Assembly (NCBI GenBank): GCA_947470165.1
Contig: CANISN010000033.1
Coordinates: 1-11,870, forward strand
Origin: Burkholderiaceae bacterium
GTDB taxonomy: Bacteria; Pseudomonadota; Gammaproteobacteria; Burkholderiales; Burkholderiaceae
Direction of reading: 5' to 3'
Length of the DNA stretch: 11,870 bases
Part shown: piece after piece, positions 1 through 10,199 of the stretch
Position numbering within the stretch: position 1 is the stretch's first letter
Layout: the number at the start of each line of letters is the position of its first letter
Position numbers and translations under genes: made by a program
Notes under the pieces: generated by a model
What the model saw: the letters and a program-made list of their open reading frames with translations, nothing else
The model's database searches: none
What the model was told of the DNA's origin: nothing

Positions 1-669
1 GCTTTGATGAAGTTGCGTAGCATCTTTGTCTTTACCCATGACTCCATTGGTTTGGGGGAAGACGGACCAACCCATCAATCTGTTGAGCATGTTGCGAGCT
101 TGCGCCTCATTCCGAATTTGATGGTTTGGCGTCCATGTGACACCACTGAGAGTGCCGTAGCTTGGGGCTCTGCAATTGAGCGTAAGAATGGTCCAAGCGC
201 TTTAATCTTCAGTCGTCAGAATTGCCCATTTGTGTCACGCACTAGTCAGCAGGTGAAAGAGATTGCCCGCGGTGGATATGTATTGCGTGATCCAAAGAAA
301 TCCAAGATCGACGCAGTGATTATTGCTACTGGCTCCGAAATTGCTTTAGCCTTGCAAACTGCAGAGCGTTTAGAGAGTGAAGGCTTAGGGAAGATTGGTG
401 TTCGTGTGGTATCAATTCCTTCAACCACTGTGTTTGATCAACAAGACGCTGCTTATAAGGCAAAAGTCTTACCTGAGGGTATTCCACGCATTGCGGTTGA
501 AGCAGGAGTGAGTGATTTTTGGTGGAAGTATGGTTGCGCAGCAGTGCACGGCGTCGATACCTTCGGTGAGTCAGCTCCAGCGCCCATACTCTATGAATAT
601 TTTGGTTTGACTGTGGATGAGATTTCTAAAACAGTGAAGCAATGTATTTCAAAGAAGCAGAAAAGATAA
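1..669 (+). CDS. tkt: Transketolase, C-terminal part (5' end lies outside the window)
   Basis: Transketolase is the thiamine-diphosphate enzyme of the non-oxidative pentose phosphate pathway. It moves two-carbon units between ketose and aldose phosphates in the cytoplasm. The reading frame is open from the first base, so about 222 residues remain of a family usually near 660. The visible part covers the end of the pyrimidine-binding domain and the C-terminal domain. The substrate-phosphate motif THDSIGLGEDGPTHQ lies at local residues 12-26; its His, Asp and His match E. coli TktA H461, D469 and H473. The Arg of SRQN (local 72) matches R520. ARGGYVL, a T-G-S-E motif and TFGESAPAP follow in the usual order. 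The stop is TAA at 667-669. gap follows 46 bp downstream on the same strand, so the two are probably co-transcribed. The in-frame TTG and ATG near the left edge are internal codons, not starts. The family call is very secure. Confidence 0.97.
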   Translation, partial: ALMKLRSIFVFTHDSIGLGEDGPTHQSVEHVASLRLIPNLMVWRPCDTTESAVAWGSAIERKNGPSALIFSRQNCPFVSRTSQQVKEIARGGYVLRDPKKSKIDAVIIATGSEIALALQTAERLESEGLGKIGVRVVSIPSTTVFDQQDAAYKAKVLPEGIPRIAVEAGVSDFWWKYGCAAVHGVDTFGESAPAPILYEYFGLTVDEISKTVKQCISKKQKR

Positions 670-704
670 GAAGCAAAGTATTACTTAGAAAATGAATATT
701 AGTT

Positions 705-710
705 AGGGGA
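705..710 (+). promoter_or_regulatory. Ribosome binding site of gap
   Basis: AGGGGA lies five bases before ATG 716. It decides the gap start against the nearby out-of-frame ATG at 711. Confidence 0.7.
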
Positions 711-715
711 ATGGA

Positions 716-1744
716 ATGACAATTCGTGTCGCAATTAACGGTTATGGTCGTATTGGTCGTATGGTCTTACGTGCTTTATATGAAGATCAAGTCAATGGCA
801 AGCCAAGACGCGATATCAAGATAGTGGCGATCAATGCGATGGGCGATATAGACATCAATGCACACCTTACACAATATGATTCTGCGCACGGTCGTTTTCC
901 TGCTGAAGTAAAAGTTGATGGTGACTGTATGGTGGTCAATGGCGATCGCATCAAGATGTTCTCAACCCGAAATCCTTTAGAAACTCCTTGGGGAGAGTTA
1001 GGCGTTGATATAGTGCTCGAGTGTTCTGGTAAGTTCACCTCAAAAGAAAAAGCCATGGTGCACATCTCTCAGGGCGCGAAGAAAGTATTGATCTCCGCTC
1101 CAGGTGAAAAAGATGTGGATGCGACGATTGTGTATGGCGTAAACCAGCAAGTATTAAAACCAAGTGATATCGTAGTTTCTAATGCCAGCTGTACAACAAA
1201 CTGTTTAGCGCCATTGGTGAAGCCATTATTAGAAAAGATTGGTATCGAGTCTGGTTTGATGACTACGATCCATGCATTTACCAATGACCAGGTGCTCACT
1301 GACGTGTATCACAAGGACATGCGTCGTGCGCGCTCTGCTGTGACCAGCATGATTCCAACCAAGACAGGTGCTGCAAAAGCGGTTGGTTTGGTATTACCTG
1401 CCTTGGCAGGCCGTTTTGATGGTTTTGCGATGCGCGTTCCGGTCATTAACGTTTCTGTTGTGGACTTAACCTTTGCTGCTAGTCGTACCACTAGTGTGGA
1501 TGAGCTTAATTCCATCTTGAAGGTAGCGAGCGAAGGTGAATTGAAGGGTATTTTGGGTTTTAATACCTTGCCGCTGGTTTCTATCGACTTTAACCATGAC
1601 CCACGCCCCAGTATTTATGATGCTTCCCAAACACGGGTTTCAGCGGATGGCAAACTAGTTAAGGTCTTAGCCTGGTATGACAACGAATGGGGTTATTCGG
1701 TGCAGATGCTTAATGCGGCTGAAGCTTTGATGGCGGTAAAGTAA
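716..1744 (+). CDS. gap: Type I glyceraldehyde-3-phosphate dehydrogenase with Ala at the usual NAD-selecting Asp position
   Basis: This cytoplasmic enzyme interconverts glyceraldehyde-3-phosphate and 1,3-bisphosphoglycerate using a nicotinamide cofactor. Its 342 residues are full family length. The start ATG is preceded by an AGGGGA ribosome site at 705-710. The Rossmann motif INGYGRIGR spans residues 7-15. The catalytic Cys159 sits in SNASCTTNC, the catalytic His186 in [10 protein letters not shown], and the C-terminal WYDNEWGYS is intact. Oddly, after the second beta strand (VAIN, 37-40) the residue that is Asp in glycolytic NAD enzymes is Ala41. The Ala at this place resembles Bacillus GapB-type, NADP-preferring gluconeogenic enzymes. 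The residues around DVYHKD are not the Ala-Ser pair of chloroplast NADP enzymes, so cofactor choice is unsettled. The gene follows tkt by 46 bp and ends before a strong palindrome. Enzyme identity is secure; NADP preference is only an inference. Confidence 0.97.
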   Translation: MTIRVAINGYGRIGRMVLRALYEDQVNGKPRRDIKIVAINAMGDIDINAHLTQYDSAHGRFPAEVKVDGDCMVVNGDRIKMFSTRNPLETPWGELGVDIVLECSGKFTSKEKAMVHISQGAKKVLISAPGEKDVDATIVYGVNQQVLKPSDIVVSNASCTTNCLAPLVKPLLEKIGIESGLMTTIHAFTNDQVLTDVYHKDMRRARSAVTSMIPTKTGAAKAVGLVLPALAGRFDGFAMRVPVINVSVVDLTFAASRTTSVDELNSILKVASEGELKGILGFNTLPLVSIDFNHDPRPSIYDASQTRVSADGKLVKVLAWYDNEWGYSVQMLNAAEALMAVK

Positions 1745-1786
1745 GCCTCTAATAACTAAAAGCTAATAAAAGCTGGCTTTATATGT

Positions 1787-1814
1787 AAAAAAGACCTCAA
1801 TTGAGGTCTTTTTT
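1787..1814. terminator. Bidirectional intrinsic terminator between convergent gap and fur
   Basis: The two 14-nt arms AAAAAAGACCTCAA (1787-1800) and TTGAGGTCTTTTTT (1801-1814) are exact reverse complements. They give a perfect 28-nt palindrome. The GC-containing stem GACCTC pairs with GAGGTC around an AATT centre, with an A tract before and a T tract after. Read on either strand the element is a hairpin followed by six T residues. It lies 42 bp past the gap stop and 74 bp past the fur stop, where two convergent genes need one terminator. Confidence 0.9.
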
Positions 1815-1888
1815 CAGTATCTTCCAAAATTATATTGAATTCTTGATGGATATTTTTTCAAATTTCTAGAAAATTCAAGAAAAACACT

Positions 1889-2347
1889 TCAAATCTTCTG
1901 TTTATTGCGGCAATTTTTCTTCTGGCAATGCCCATACATTGCTAAAGAGTGTTCCTGGAGCTTAAAACCCAGATTTTTAGCAATATCGCGCTGCCTTTTC
2001 TCAATCGCTTCATCGACAAACTCTTCTACATGCCCACAATCTAGGCATATCAGATGATCGTGATGCTCGCCTTCATTGAGCTCATAAATGGCGCGGCTAT
2101 CCCCTTTACTCGATTCAAAGTGGCTCCGAAGCAGAAGCCCTGCCTGCTCAAACTGGGTGAGTACACGATAAACCGTCGCCAATCCGATCTCCTTATCATC
2201 TTTAGCTAATGCCATAAAGACGTCTTCGGCGCTAAAGTGAGTTCCGCCATTCTGATGAAAAAAGTCCAAAATTTTCATGCGGGGGCCGGTGGCTTTTAGA
2301 CCAATATCACGTAAATCTGCAGGTGTGGGGTTTTGGTTCATATTCAT
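1889..2347 (-). CDS. fur: Ferric uptake regulator Fur
   Basis: Fur is a dimeric iron-responsive DNA-binding repressor that controls iron uptake and storage genes. From the ATG at 2347 the protein has 152 residues, close to the family's 140-155. The N-terminal winged helix carries LKATGPRMKIL and the recognition segment GLATVYRVLTQFEQAGL. The dimerisation/metal domain has GEHHDHLICLDCGHVEEF, with the His cluster and CxxC, followed by EHSLAMYGHC and a C-x4-C pair near the end. The protein is typical of betaproteobacterial Fur. The start is uncertain. ATG 2347, ATG 2341 (150 residues) and an upstream TTG at 2368 are all in frame, and none has a clear Shine-Dalgarno sequence. The two ATGs give better family lengths. 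It is the only minus-strand gene, divergent from bamE, which is a common neighbour of fur in this group. Function is certain; the exact start is not. Confidence 0.96.
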   Translation of the reverse strand: MNMNQNPTPADLRDIGLKATGPRMKILDFFHQNGGTHFSAEDVFMALAKDDKEIGLATVYRVLTQFEQAGLLLRSHFESSKGDSRAIYELNEGEHHDHLICLDCGHVEEFVDEAIEKRQRDIAKNLGFKLQEHSLAMYGHCQKKNCRNKQKI

Positions 2348-2414
2348 GGGTTTGGGAGCTAAAATCAATGTCTTAATGATACGGCCTGCTATGCAAAATT
2401 GCCTTCAACTTTTT
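2348..2414. promoter_or_regulatory. Divergent fur/bamE promoter region
   Basis: These 67 bp separate the likely fur and bamE starts and must hold at least part of both promoters. On the + strand, TGCTATGCA at about 2387-2395 resembles an extended -10 element for bamE, which would favour the bamE start at 2415. An imperfect palindrome, ATCAATGTCTTAATGAT at 2364-2380, has matching ATCA/TGAT ends and could be a weak operator. It is a poor match to the classical Fur box. No convincing -35 hexamer was seen for either gene. The region's role is certain only from gene orientation; the individual elements are tentative. Confidence 0.35.
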
Positions 2415-3104
2415 ATGAGTTTTTTCCACTCCATTTCAGGGGTTTTTCGCAACGTCCGCTCGGGCTTACTGATTGCTGCTATCGGTGGGATGTTTGTCGT
2501 GGTCGGTTGCACGAGCGCTGTAGATGATACCCAGCGTGCGTGGATGAATAAAGTTTTTCGACCTTATGTTCCAGACGTAGTACAAGGCAACTTCATTTCT
2601 AGCGAGCAATACGCTAAGCTGCAACTAGGGCAGAGTCGCGAGCAAGTGCGTCAAATACTGGGCACGCCATTACTAGCCAGTTACTTCCACGCTAATCGAT
2701 GGGATTATGTTTTTGAATTCAAGCGTGCCAATCAGGTGATGGGTAAAGAGCGTCGCGTTACCGTATTTTTCGAGGGCGATAAGTTGGTAAAGTTTCAGGG
2801 TGATGCATTGCCAACCGACGTAGAGTTAGTAGCCGAGATTGACAGTTACGCTAAAACGAAGCGCTCATTTTGGGACGTGATGACGGGTTCTAATAAACCT
2901 CCAGCAATAGCGTCTTTGCAGAAGCCTGAATTATTAGTGCCTAGCCCAACAAATAGTTTGCCTGCTGGGGTAGCTGTGCCTGCAGCTAAATCGAGCAGTT
3001 CATTTTGGGACTTTTTTAGTTTCTCAAAAAAATCACCAGAAGCTCAGCCTCAACAGTTAGGTCCTGGTGCTCTTAACGTTCCTCAAGCTGGTGAAGCTAA
3101 ATAA
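2415..3104 (+). CDS. bamE: Outer membrane protein assembly factor BamE (SmpA/OmlA lipoprotein) with a long C-terminal tail
   Basis: BamE is an outer-membrane lipoprotein of the BAM complex, which inserts beta-barrel proteins. From ATG 2415 the protein has 229 residues. A signal peptide with basic residues (RNVR, 12-15) and a hydrophobic core (GLLIAAIGGMFVVV) ends in the lipobox VVGC, giving acylated Cys32. The SmpA/OmlA domain follows: NFISSEQYAKLQLGQ, REQVRQILGTPL (75-86), the aromatic strand RWDYVFEF (95-102) and RRVTVFFEGDKLVKFQGD (113-130). After about residue 135 comes a tail rich in Pro, Ala, Ser and Lys, with SFWD at 151-154 and again at 196-199. E. coli BamE has only about 113 residues. 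ATG 2391 would also be in frame (237 residues). The frame stays open back to 2277 inside the start of fur, which is surely an overextension. No good Shine-Dalgarno sequence supports either ATG. It is divergent from fur, with dapB 67 bp downstream. Confidence 0.93.
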   Translation: MSFFHSISGVFRNVRSGLLIAAIGGMFVVVGCTSAVDDTQRAWMNKVFRPYVPDVVQGNFISSEQYAKLQLGQSREQVRQILGTPLLASYFHANRWDYVFEFKRANQVMGKERRVTVFFEGDKLVKFQGDALPTDVELVAEIDSYAKTKRSFWDVMTGSNKPPAIASLQKPELLVPSPTNSLPAGVAVPAAKSSSSFWDFFSFSKKSPEAQPQQLGPGALNVPQAGEAK

Positions 3105-3171
3105 AGATTACTTTTGTGTTGATGCTGAATGATTTCTTTTGGCAACCTTAAATTAGAAAACGAAGATACAA

Positions 3172-3975
3172 ATGATGAAGATTGCAATTGCCGGTGCAAC
3201 TGGCCGTATGGGAAAAATGTTGATCGAGGCGGTTCTCAACACCTCGGATGCTCAGTTGATTGGCGCACTTGAGCATGGCTCCTGCACTTTGATTGGAGAA
3301 GATGCGGGTGCGTTCTTGGGTAAGAAAACTGGCGTAGTGATTACGGCCGATATCACCAAAGCCTTAAGTGACGCTGAATTTCTGATTGACTTTACACGTC
3401 CTGAAGGCACTATGGCACATTTAGCAGTAGCGCTAAAGACCGGTAGCAAAATGATTGTCGGCACAACGGGCTTAAGCTCTGAGCAGATTGATGCTTTGAA
3501 AAAAGCCTCTGCCAATTTAGCGATCGTTTTTGCGCCAAATATGAGCGTGGGTGTCAATGCAACTTTTAAGTTGCTAGAGATCGCTGCCAAGATGTTGAAT
3601 GAAGGTTACGACATTGAAATCGTTGAAGCCCATCACCGTCATAAAGTAGACGCGCCATCCGGTACCGCCCTCAGAATGGGCGAAGTCATTGCGGATGCGC
3701 TTGGCGAGAAATTAGATGATGTTGCGGTCTATGCCCGCGAAGGTCATACCGGTGAGCGTAAAGCAGGCTCGATTGGTTTTGCCACTATTCGTGGCGGCGA
3801 TATTGTTGGTGATCATACTGTCTTATTTGCAGGCGAGGGTGAACGGATTGAGATCAGCCATAAGTCTTCCAGTCGCCAGTCATATGCTCAAGGTTCATTG
3901 CGCGCTGTACGCTTTTTAGAAAACCAGAATTCCGGTCTGTATGACATGCAGGATGTACTTGGCTTGCGTAAATAG
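3172..3975 (+). CDS. dapB: 4-hydroxy-tetrahydrodipicolinate reductase
   Basis: DapB reduces hydroxy-tetrahydrodipicolinate to tetrahydrodipicolinate with NAD(P)H. This is the second committed step toward diaminopimelate for peptidoglycan and toward lysine, in the cytoplasm. The 267 residues match the family. The N-terminal Rossmann motif GATGRMG spans residues 8-14. FTRP (74-77) and GTTG (97-100) contact the cofactor. The catalytic and substrate segment is [15 protein letters not shown] (152-166), with His154/His155 and Lys158. The C-terminal part carries [21 protein letters not shown], slightly varied from the E. coli sequence I recall. Two ATG codons are adjacent (3172 and 3175), so the start could be one residue shorter; only a weak GAAG precedes them. 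It lies 67 bp after bamE and 39 bp before leuS on the same strand. The family call is secure. Confidence 0.97.
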   Translation: MMKIAIAGATGRMGKMLIEAVLNTSDAQLIGALEHGSCTLIGEDAGAFLGKKTGVVITADITKALSDAEFLIDFTRPEGTMAHLAVALKTGSKMIVGTTGLSSEQIDALKKASANLAIVFAPNMSVGVNATFKLLEIAAKMLNEGYDIEIVEAHHRHKVDAPSGTALRMGEVIADALGEKLDDVAVYAREGHTGERKAGSIGFATIRGGDIVGDHTVLFAGEGERIEISHKSSSRQSYAQGSLRAVRFLENQNSGLYDMQDVLGLRK

Positions 3976-4014
3976 TTAGTAAATGAAAAGAATAGAAGAA
4001 AAGAGTTGCATTGA

Positions 4015-6684
<2,670 letters not shown>

Positions 6685-6720
6685 TAAACAAAAAACGAGA
6701 CCAAGGACTAGACTAGAGAT

Positions 6721-7248
6721 ATGAGCGTAAATCTTTTTAGACGTACCATGCTTGGTTTACTTGCCTTAGCACCAATCACTGGCTTGGTGGCTTGTGGCTA
6801 TCGTTTACGTGGTATGGTGGATTTACCATATAAAGTCATTGCCATTACGGGCAATCCTTCACCTCCTTTGCGTACAGATTTGCAAACGTCTATCTTGACT
6901 GGAACTGATGCCAAGGTAGCCATTAATCCTAAAGATGCTGACCTCATCCTCGAAATTACTAGCGACTTGAATGGCCGTGAGATTCTTGCCTATAACGCTA
7001 ATGGACAAGTCTCTGCTTATCGCCTCAATATTCGGGTTGGATTTAGAGTGTATGACAACTTTGGCGCGGATGTCGTTCCTGAAGCTGAAATTTATATGAC
7101 TCGAGATATGGATTTCTCAGTTTCTACAGTCTTGGCTTCCGATGCTCAAATGGTGCAATTTCTTTCTTTGATGAGGAGAGATTTAGCTGTACAGATTTTA
7201 CGTCGTGTGGCTGCTTCGGCGCGAGCACCTCAGGCAAAAAAGTTTTAA
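6721..7248 (+). CDS. lptE: LPS-assembly lipoprotein LptE
   Basis: LptE is the outer-membrane lipoprotein that plugs and stabilises the LptD barrel, which delivers lipopolysaccharide to the cell surface. The 175 residues are within family range. The signal peptide has Arg7-Arg8, a hydrophobic core and the lipobox LVAC, with acylated Cys25. This is followed at once by the typical CGYRLRG mature start. The remaining domain shows the family's alternating pattern, including DLILEITSD and YRLNIRVGFRVYD, then MTRDMDFS and a C-terminal helix with MVQFLSLMRRDLAVQILRR. An AAGGA at 6703-6707 lies somewhat far from the start codon. It lies between leuS (36 bp) and holA (19 bp), the standard order for this gene, which strengthens a call that sequence alone would make less firmly. 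It implies an LPS-bearing Gram-negative cell. Confidence 0.93.
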   Translation: MSVNLFRRTMLGLLALAPITGLVACGYRLRGMVDLPYKVIAITGNPSPPLRTDLQTSILTGTDAKVAINPKDADLILEITSDLNGREILAYNANGQVSAYRLNIRVGFRVYDNFGADVVPEAEIYMTRDMDFSVSTVLASDAQMVQFLSLMRRDLAVQILRRVAASARAPQAKKF

Positions 7249-7267
7249 GTGATTATGGTGAAGGCGC

Positions 7268-8329
7268 ATGGTTAAAGGCGATGCACTCCTAGCTCACTTG
7301 AAGTCATTGAGTTCTGCGGCTTCATTAAAGCCACTCTATATTTTTAGTGGCGATGAGCCCCTCTTGATGATGGAGGCGATGGACCAGTTGCGTGCCACCG
7401 CTAAAAAAATGGGTTATACCGATCGTGAGGTCTTGTTGCAAGAGCGTGGGTTTGATTGGGGTGCTTTGTTAAGTGCCGGGCAAACCATGTCATTGTTCGG
7501 AGACAAGCGCTGGGTTGATTTACGCATACCGACAGGCAAGCCAGGGCGCGAAGGTGCTGAAGCGCTAAAACAGTTCTCTGCTCAAATTGCATCTCAGTCA
7601 ATGGGGCCTGAAGGGCCAGATACGATTTTTTGCATCATTTTGCCTAAGTTAGATGGCAAGACTAAAACCTCCGCCTGGTTTAGCGCCTTGGACGAGGCTG
7701 GGATGGCGATTCAATTAGATTCCTTGGATCGCGCGCAATTACCACAGTGGATTGCAGGTCGCCTAAAGAAGCAGGATCAAGAAGTGCAGTCAGGCCCAGA
7801 TGGGCAGCGTGCTTTAGCCTTCGTTGCCGAGCAGGTGGAGGGAAACCTAATTGCCGCCCATCAAGAAATTCAGAAGTTGGGCTTATTGTATCCAGCCGGT
7901 GTATTAACTGAAGAGCAAATTCGGTCTGCAATTTTGAAAGTTGCCCGCTATAACGTCTTTGAATTAACCGAGGCAATATTAGCGGGCGACCTCCCGCGCC
8001 TTAACCGCATGTTAGATGGCCTCAAAGGCGAGGGCGAGCCTTTAGTGCTCATTCTTTGGAGCGTGACTGAAGAGCTTCGGATACTATCGAAATTGAAGGC
8101 GGCGAGTGACGCCGGAGAATCGGTGCAAAATTTAATGCGCGCCAACCGAATCTGGGGAAATAAGGAGCGTTTATATCCTATGGCTCTAAAACGAGTTCAG
8201 CCTTTGAGGTTGCGCAGGGCGATGCAGGTGGCTGCAGGTTTAGATCGTCAAGCTAAGGGATTGCATGCGGCAGAATTGCCAGCTGATCCTTGGGATGGTT
8301 TGCGTTTAGTCGGTAATTTACTGCGTTAG
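7268..8329 (+). CDS. holA: DNA polymerase III subunit delta
   Basis: The delta subunit is part of the clamp loader of the replicative polymerase and opens the beta sliding clamp. The 353 residues compare with 343 in E. coli. The N-terminal domain begins with the family pattern KPLYIFSGDEPLL (21-33). GFDWGALLSAGQTMSLFGDKR follows in the beta-clamp interaction region and agrees with other betaproteobacterial delta proteins; LPTGKPG is represented by IPTGKPG. The middle domain contains GNLIAAHQEIQKLGLLY and the C-terminal collar domain ends WDGLRLVGNLL. As expected for delta, no Walker A site was seen. GGTGAAGG just before ATG 7268 serves as the ribosome site. It lies 19 bp after lptE, so it is almost certainly co-transcribed with leuS and lptE. 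Confidence 0.94.
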   Translation: MVKGDALLAHLKSLSSAASLKPLYIFSGDEPLLMMEAMDQLRATAKKMGYTDREVLLQERGFDWGALLSAGQTMSLFGDKRWVDLRIPTGKPGREGAEALKQFSAQIASQSMGPEGPDTIFCIILPKLDGKTKTSAWFSALDEAGMAIQLDSLDRAQLPQWIAGRLKKQDQEVQSGPDGQRALAFVAEQVEGNLIAAHQEIQKLGLLYPAGVLTEEQIRSAILKVARYNVFELTEAILAGDLPRLNRMLDGLKGEGEPLVLILWSVTEELRILSKLKAASDAGESVQNLMRANRIWGNKERLYPMALKRVQPLRLRRAMQVAAGLDRQAKGLHAAELPADPWDGLRLVGNLLR

Positions 8330-8389
8330 ATGAATCGAATATAAAGATTTAACGTAAATAAAAAATATTAATTTAGACATAGTAAAGAC

Positions 8390-9676
8390 ATGAGTAATTC
8401 AATAAACACCATTCAGCAGATGATGCAGGACATTGGCCAACGTGCTCGTCAGTCATCGCGTGCAATGGCACGTGCATCGAGCGAACAAAAAAACCAAGCT
8501 CTATTACATATTGCTAAGTTGATTCGTGAGTGGACTAATGAAATTCAACGCGTGAATATACTCGATGTTGAACGTGCTAAGACCAATGGTCAGGATGCTG
8601 CATTTATTGATCGTTTAACGATGACTCCAAAGACGATTGAGTTTATGGCCTTGGGTTTAGAACAAATTGTTTCTTTGGATGACCCTATAGGAAAAATCAC
8701 GCCGTTGCAAAAGCAAGCCTCTGGTATTGAGCTTGGTCAAATGCGTGTACCACTCGGGGTGATTGGCATTATTTATGAGTCTCGCCCGAATGTGACGATT
8801 GATGCAGCTGCGCTGTGTTTGAAATCTGGTAATGCCGTGATTTTGCGTGGTGGTTCAGAAGCGATTGATTCAAATACCTTGTTGGCAGAATTAATTCAAA
8901 AAGGTTTGGACGCTGCCAATTTACCGATGGATGCGGTGCAGGTTGTGACCACTACAGATCGTGCTGCTGTTGGGGAAATGATCACCATGACTGAATATAT
9001 TGATGTGATTGTTCCACGTGGCGGCAAGAGTTTGATTGCCCGTTTGATGGCAGAAGCGCGCGTGCCAATGATTAAGCATCTAGATGGTGTTTGTCATACC
9101 TATATTGATGCTGATGCAGACATTGCAATGGCGATTAAGGTGTGTGATAACGCGAAGACGCAGCGCTATGCGCCTTGCAATGCGATGGAAACACTTTTGG
9201 TCAATAAAAACATTGCACCTCAAGTATTGCCAGCCCTTTGTAAGATTTACCAAGATAAGGGTGTGGAGTTGCGCGTTGATGACCAAACCCGAAACACTCT
9301 TGAGGCGGTGGGTTTTAAAGACTTAGTCAATGCCACTGAAGAAGATTGGCAAACAGAATATTTAGCACCAATTTTGTCGATTAAGACTGTTGCGGATATG
9401 GATGAGGCAATGAGCCATATTGAGCAATATGGCAGTAAGCATACCGATGCCATCATTACCAATAATCAGTCACAGGCCAATCGCTTTTTGCGTGAAGTCG
9501 ATAGTGCCAGCGTGATGGTGAATACCAGCACCCGTTTTGCAGATGGCTTTGAGTATGGTCTTGGTGCCGAAATTGGCATCTCAAATGACAAACTGCATGC
9601 CCGTGGACCTGTAGGGCTAGATGGCCTCACTTCTCTCAAATATATCGTCATGGGTCATGGCGAGATTCGTACTTAA
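8390..9676 (+). CDS. proA: Gamma-glutamyl phosphate reductase (glutamate-5-semialdehyde dehydrogenase)
   Basis: ProA reduces gamma-glutamyl phosphate to glutamate-5-semialdehyde with NADPH, the second step of proline synthesis. The 428 residues match the family (about 417-430). The aldehyde-dehydrogenase fold shows [31 protein letters not shown] and VPRGGKSLI. The catalytic Cys263 lies in [11 protein letters not shown]. The C-terminal region carries [24 protein letters not shown] and [20 protein letters not shown] followed by GAEIGIS. The start has only a weak purine stretch (AGTAAAG) before it. An AT-rich 60-bp gap separates it from holA and could hold its own promoter, with TATAAAG- and TATTAAT-like sequences, but none is convincing. 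The proB kinase gene is not in this window. Confidence 0.98.
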   Translation: MSNSINTIQQMMQDIGQRARQSSRAMARASSEQKNQALLHIAKLIREWTNEIQRVNILDVERAKTNGQDAAFIDRLTMTPKTIEFMALGLEQIVSLDDPIGKITPLQKQASGIELGQMRVPLGVIGIIYESRPNVTIDAAALCLKSGNAVILRGGSEAIDSNTLLAELIQKGLDAANLPMDAVQVVTTTDRAAVGEMITMTEYIDVIVPRGGKSLIARLMAEARVPMIKHLDGVCHTYIDADADIAMAIKVCDNAKTQRYAPCNAMETLLVNKNIAPQVLPALCKIYQDKGVELRVDDQTRNTLEAVGFKDLVNATEEDWQTEYLAPILSIKTVADMDEAMSHIEQYGSKHTDAIITNNQSQANRFLREVDSASVMVNTSTRFADGFEYGLGAEIGISNDKLHARGPVGLDGLTSLKYIVMGHGEIRT

Positions 9677-9728
9677 TTAAGCTTCATTAAAGACTTATAG
9701 AAAAAATATAGAGCGGAAATGATTCATC

Positions 9729-10154
9729 ATGGGTAATGCATATTTGTGGACCAAGACTTTTCATATTGTCTTGATTGCCTCTTGGTTTGCTGGTTTGTTT
9801 TATCTCCCACGTATCTTTGTGAACTTGGCCGATGAAAAAAATCCTGAGGTCTATGCGCGCCTTCTTGGTATGGCTAATCGCTTATTTCGATTTATGACTA
9901 TATTGGCGATACCTGCCGTATTGCTGGGCCTTGCTTTGTGGTTGCATTTCAAAATAGGCTCGGGCGAAGTGTGGATGAATGCCAAGATATTTTTTGTCAT
10001 TATAGTGATTGGTTACCACCATGCTTGTTGGGGCTTACTCAAAAAGTTCCGCAAAGGTATCAATACCCGTTCAGGAGTTTGGTATCGTTGGTTTAATGAG
10101 GCGCCTGTCTTGCTGATGGTGATAGTGACTACTTTGGTGGTGATTAAGCCTTAA
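9729..10154 (+). CDS. hemJ: HemJ/CopD-like membrane protein, probable protoporphyrinogen IX oxidase
   Basis: The 141 residues look like HemJ (UPF0093), an inner-membrane enzyme that oxidises protoporphyrinogen IX to protoporphyrin IX, the penultimate step of heme synthesis in many bacteria without HemY or HemG. About four membrane segments are visible: roughly 9-31, 55-73, 83-103 and 124-139. Family features are a conserved His12 in the first helix (KTFHIVLIASWFAGLFYLPR), NRLFRFMT, WMNAKIFF, GYHHACWGLLKKF and the ending RWFNEAPVLLM. Many databases label such proteins CopD family, but length and motifs fit HemJ better than the larger copper protein CopD. A weak GAGCGGA lies 11 bases before the start; a nearby ATG at 9719 is out of frame. 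It lies 52 bp after proA. Function is inferred from family resemblance. Confidence 0.85.
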   Translation: MGNAYLWTKTFHIVLIASWFAGLFYLPRIFVNLADEKNPEVYARLLGMANRLFRFMTILAIPAVLLGLALWLHFKIGSGEVWMNAKIFFVIIVIGYHHACWGLLKKFRKGINTRSGVWYRWFNEAPVLLMVIVTTLVVIKP

Positions 10155-10199
10155 TCTTTTTATATTTTCTAACTCACCCCTTTTTAGATTGCTAGCCTC

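Noticed and set aside
1767..1783. Small inverted repeat (ATAAAAGC ... GCTTTAT) just after gap
   Set aside because: The loop would be only two bases and the stem has a bulge; the strong terminator lies directly downstream.
2277..2414. Upstream extension of the bamE reading frame into fur
   Set aside because: The added residues do not look like a signal peptide or a BamE domain and overlap the fur start; the lipoprotein signal fits an ATG at 2415 or 2391.
7680..7976. Minus-strand open frame inside holA
   Set aside because: It is an antisense shadow of a conserved gene, rich in Arg, Pro and Leu as such shadows often are.
9084..9326. Plus-strand second-frame open frame inside proA
   Set aside because: It overlaps the region encoding the catalytic Cys in the true frame and has no domain signal.
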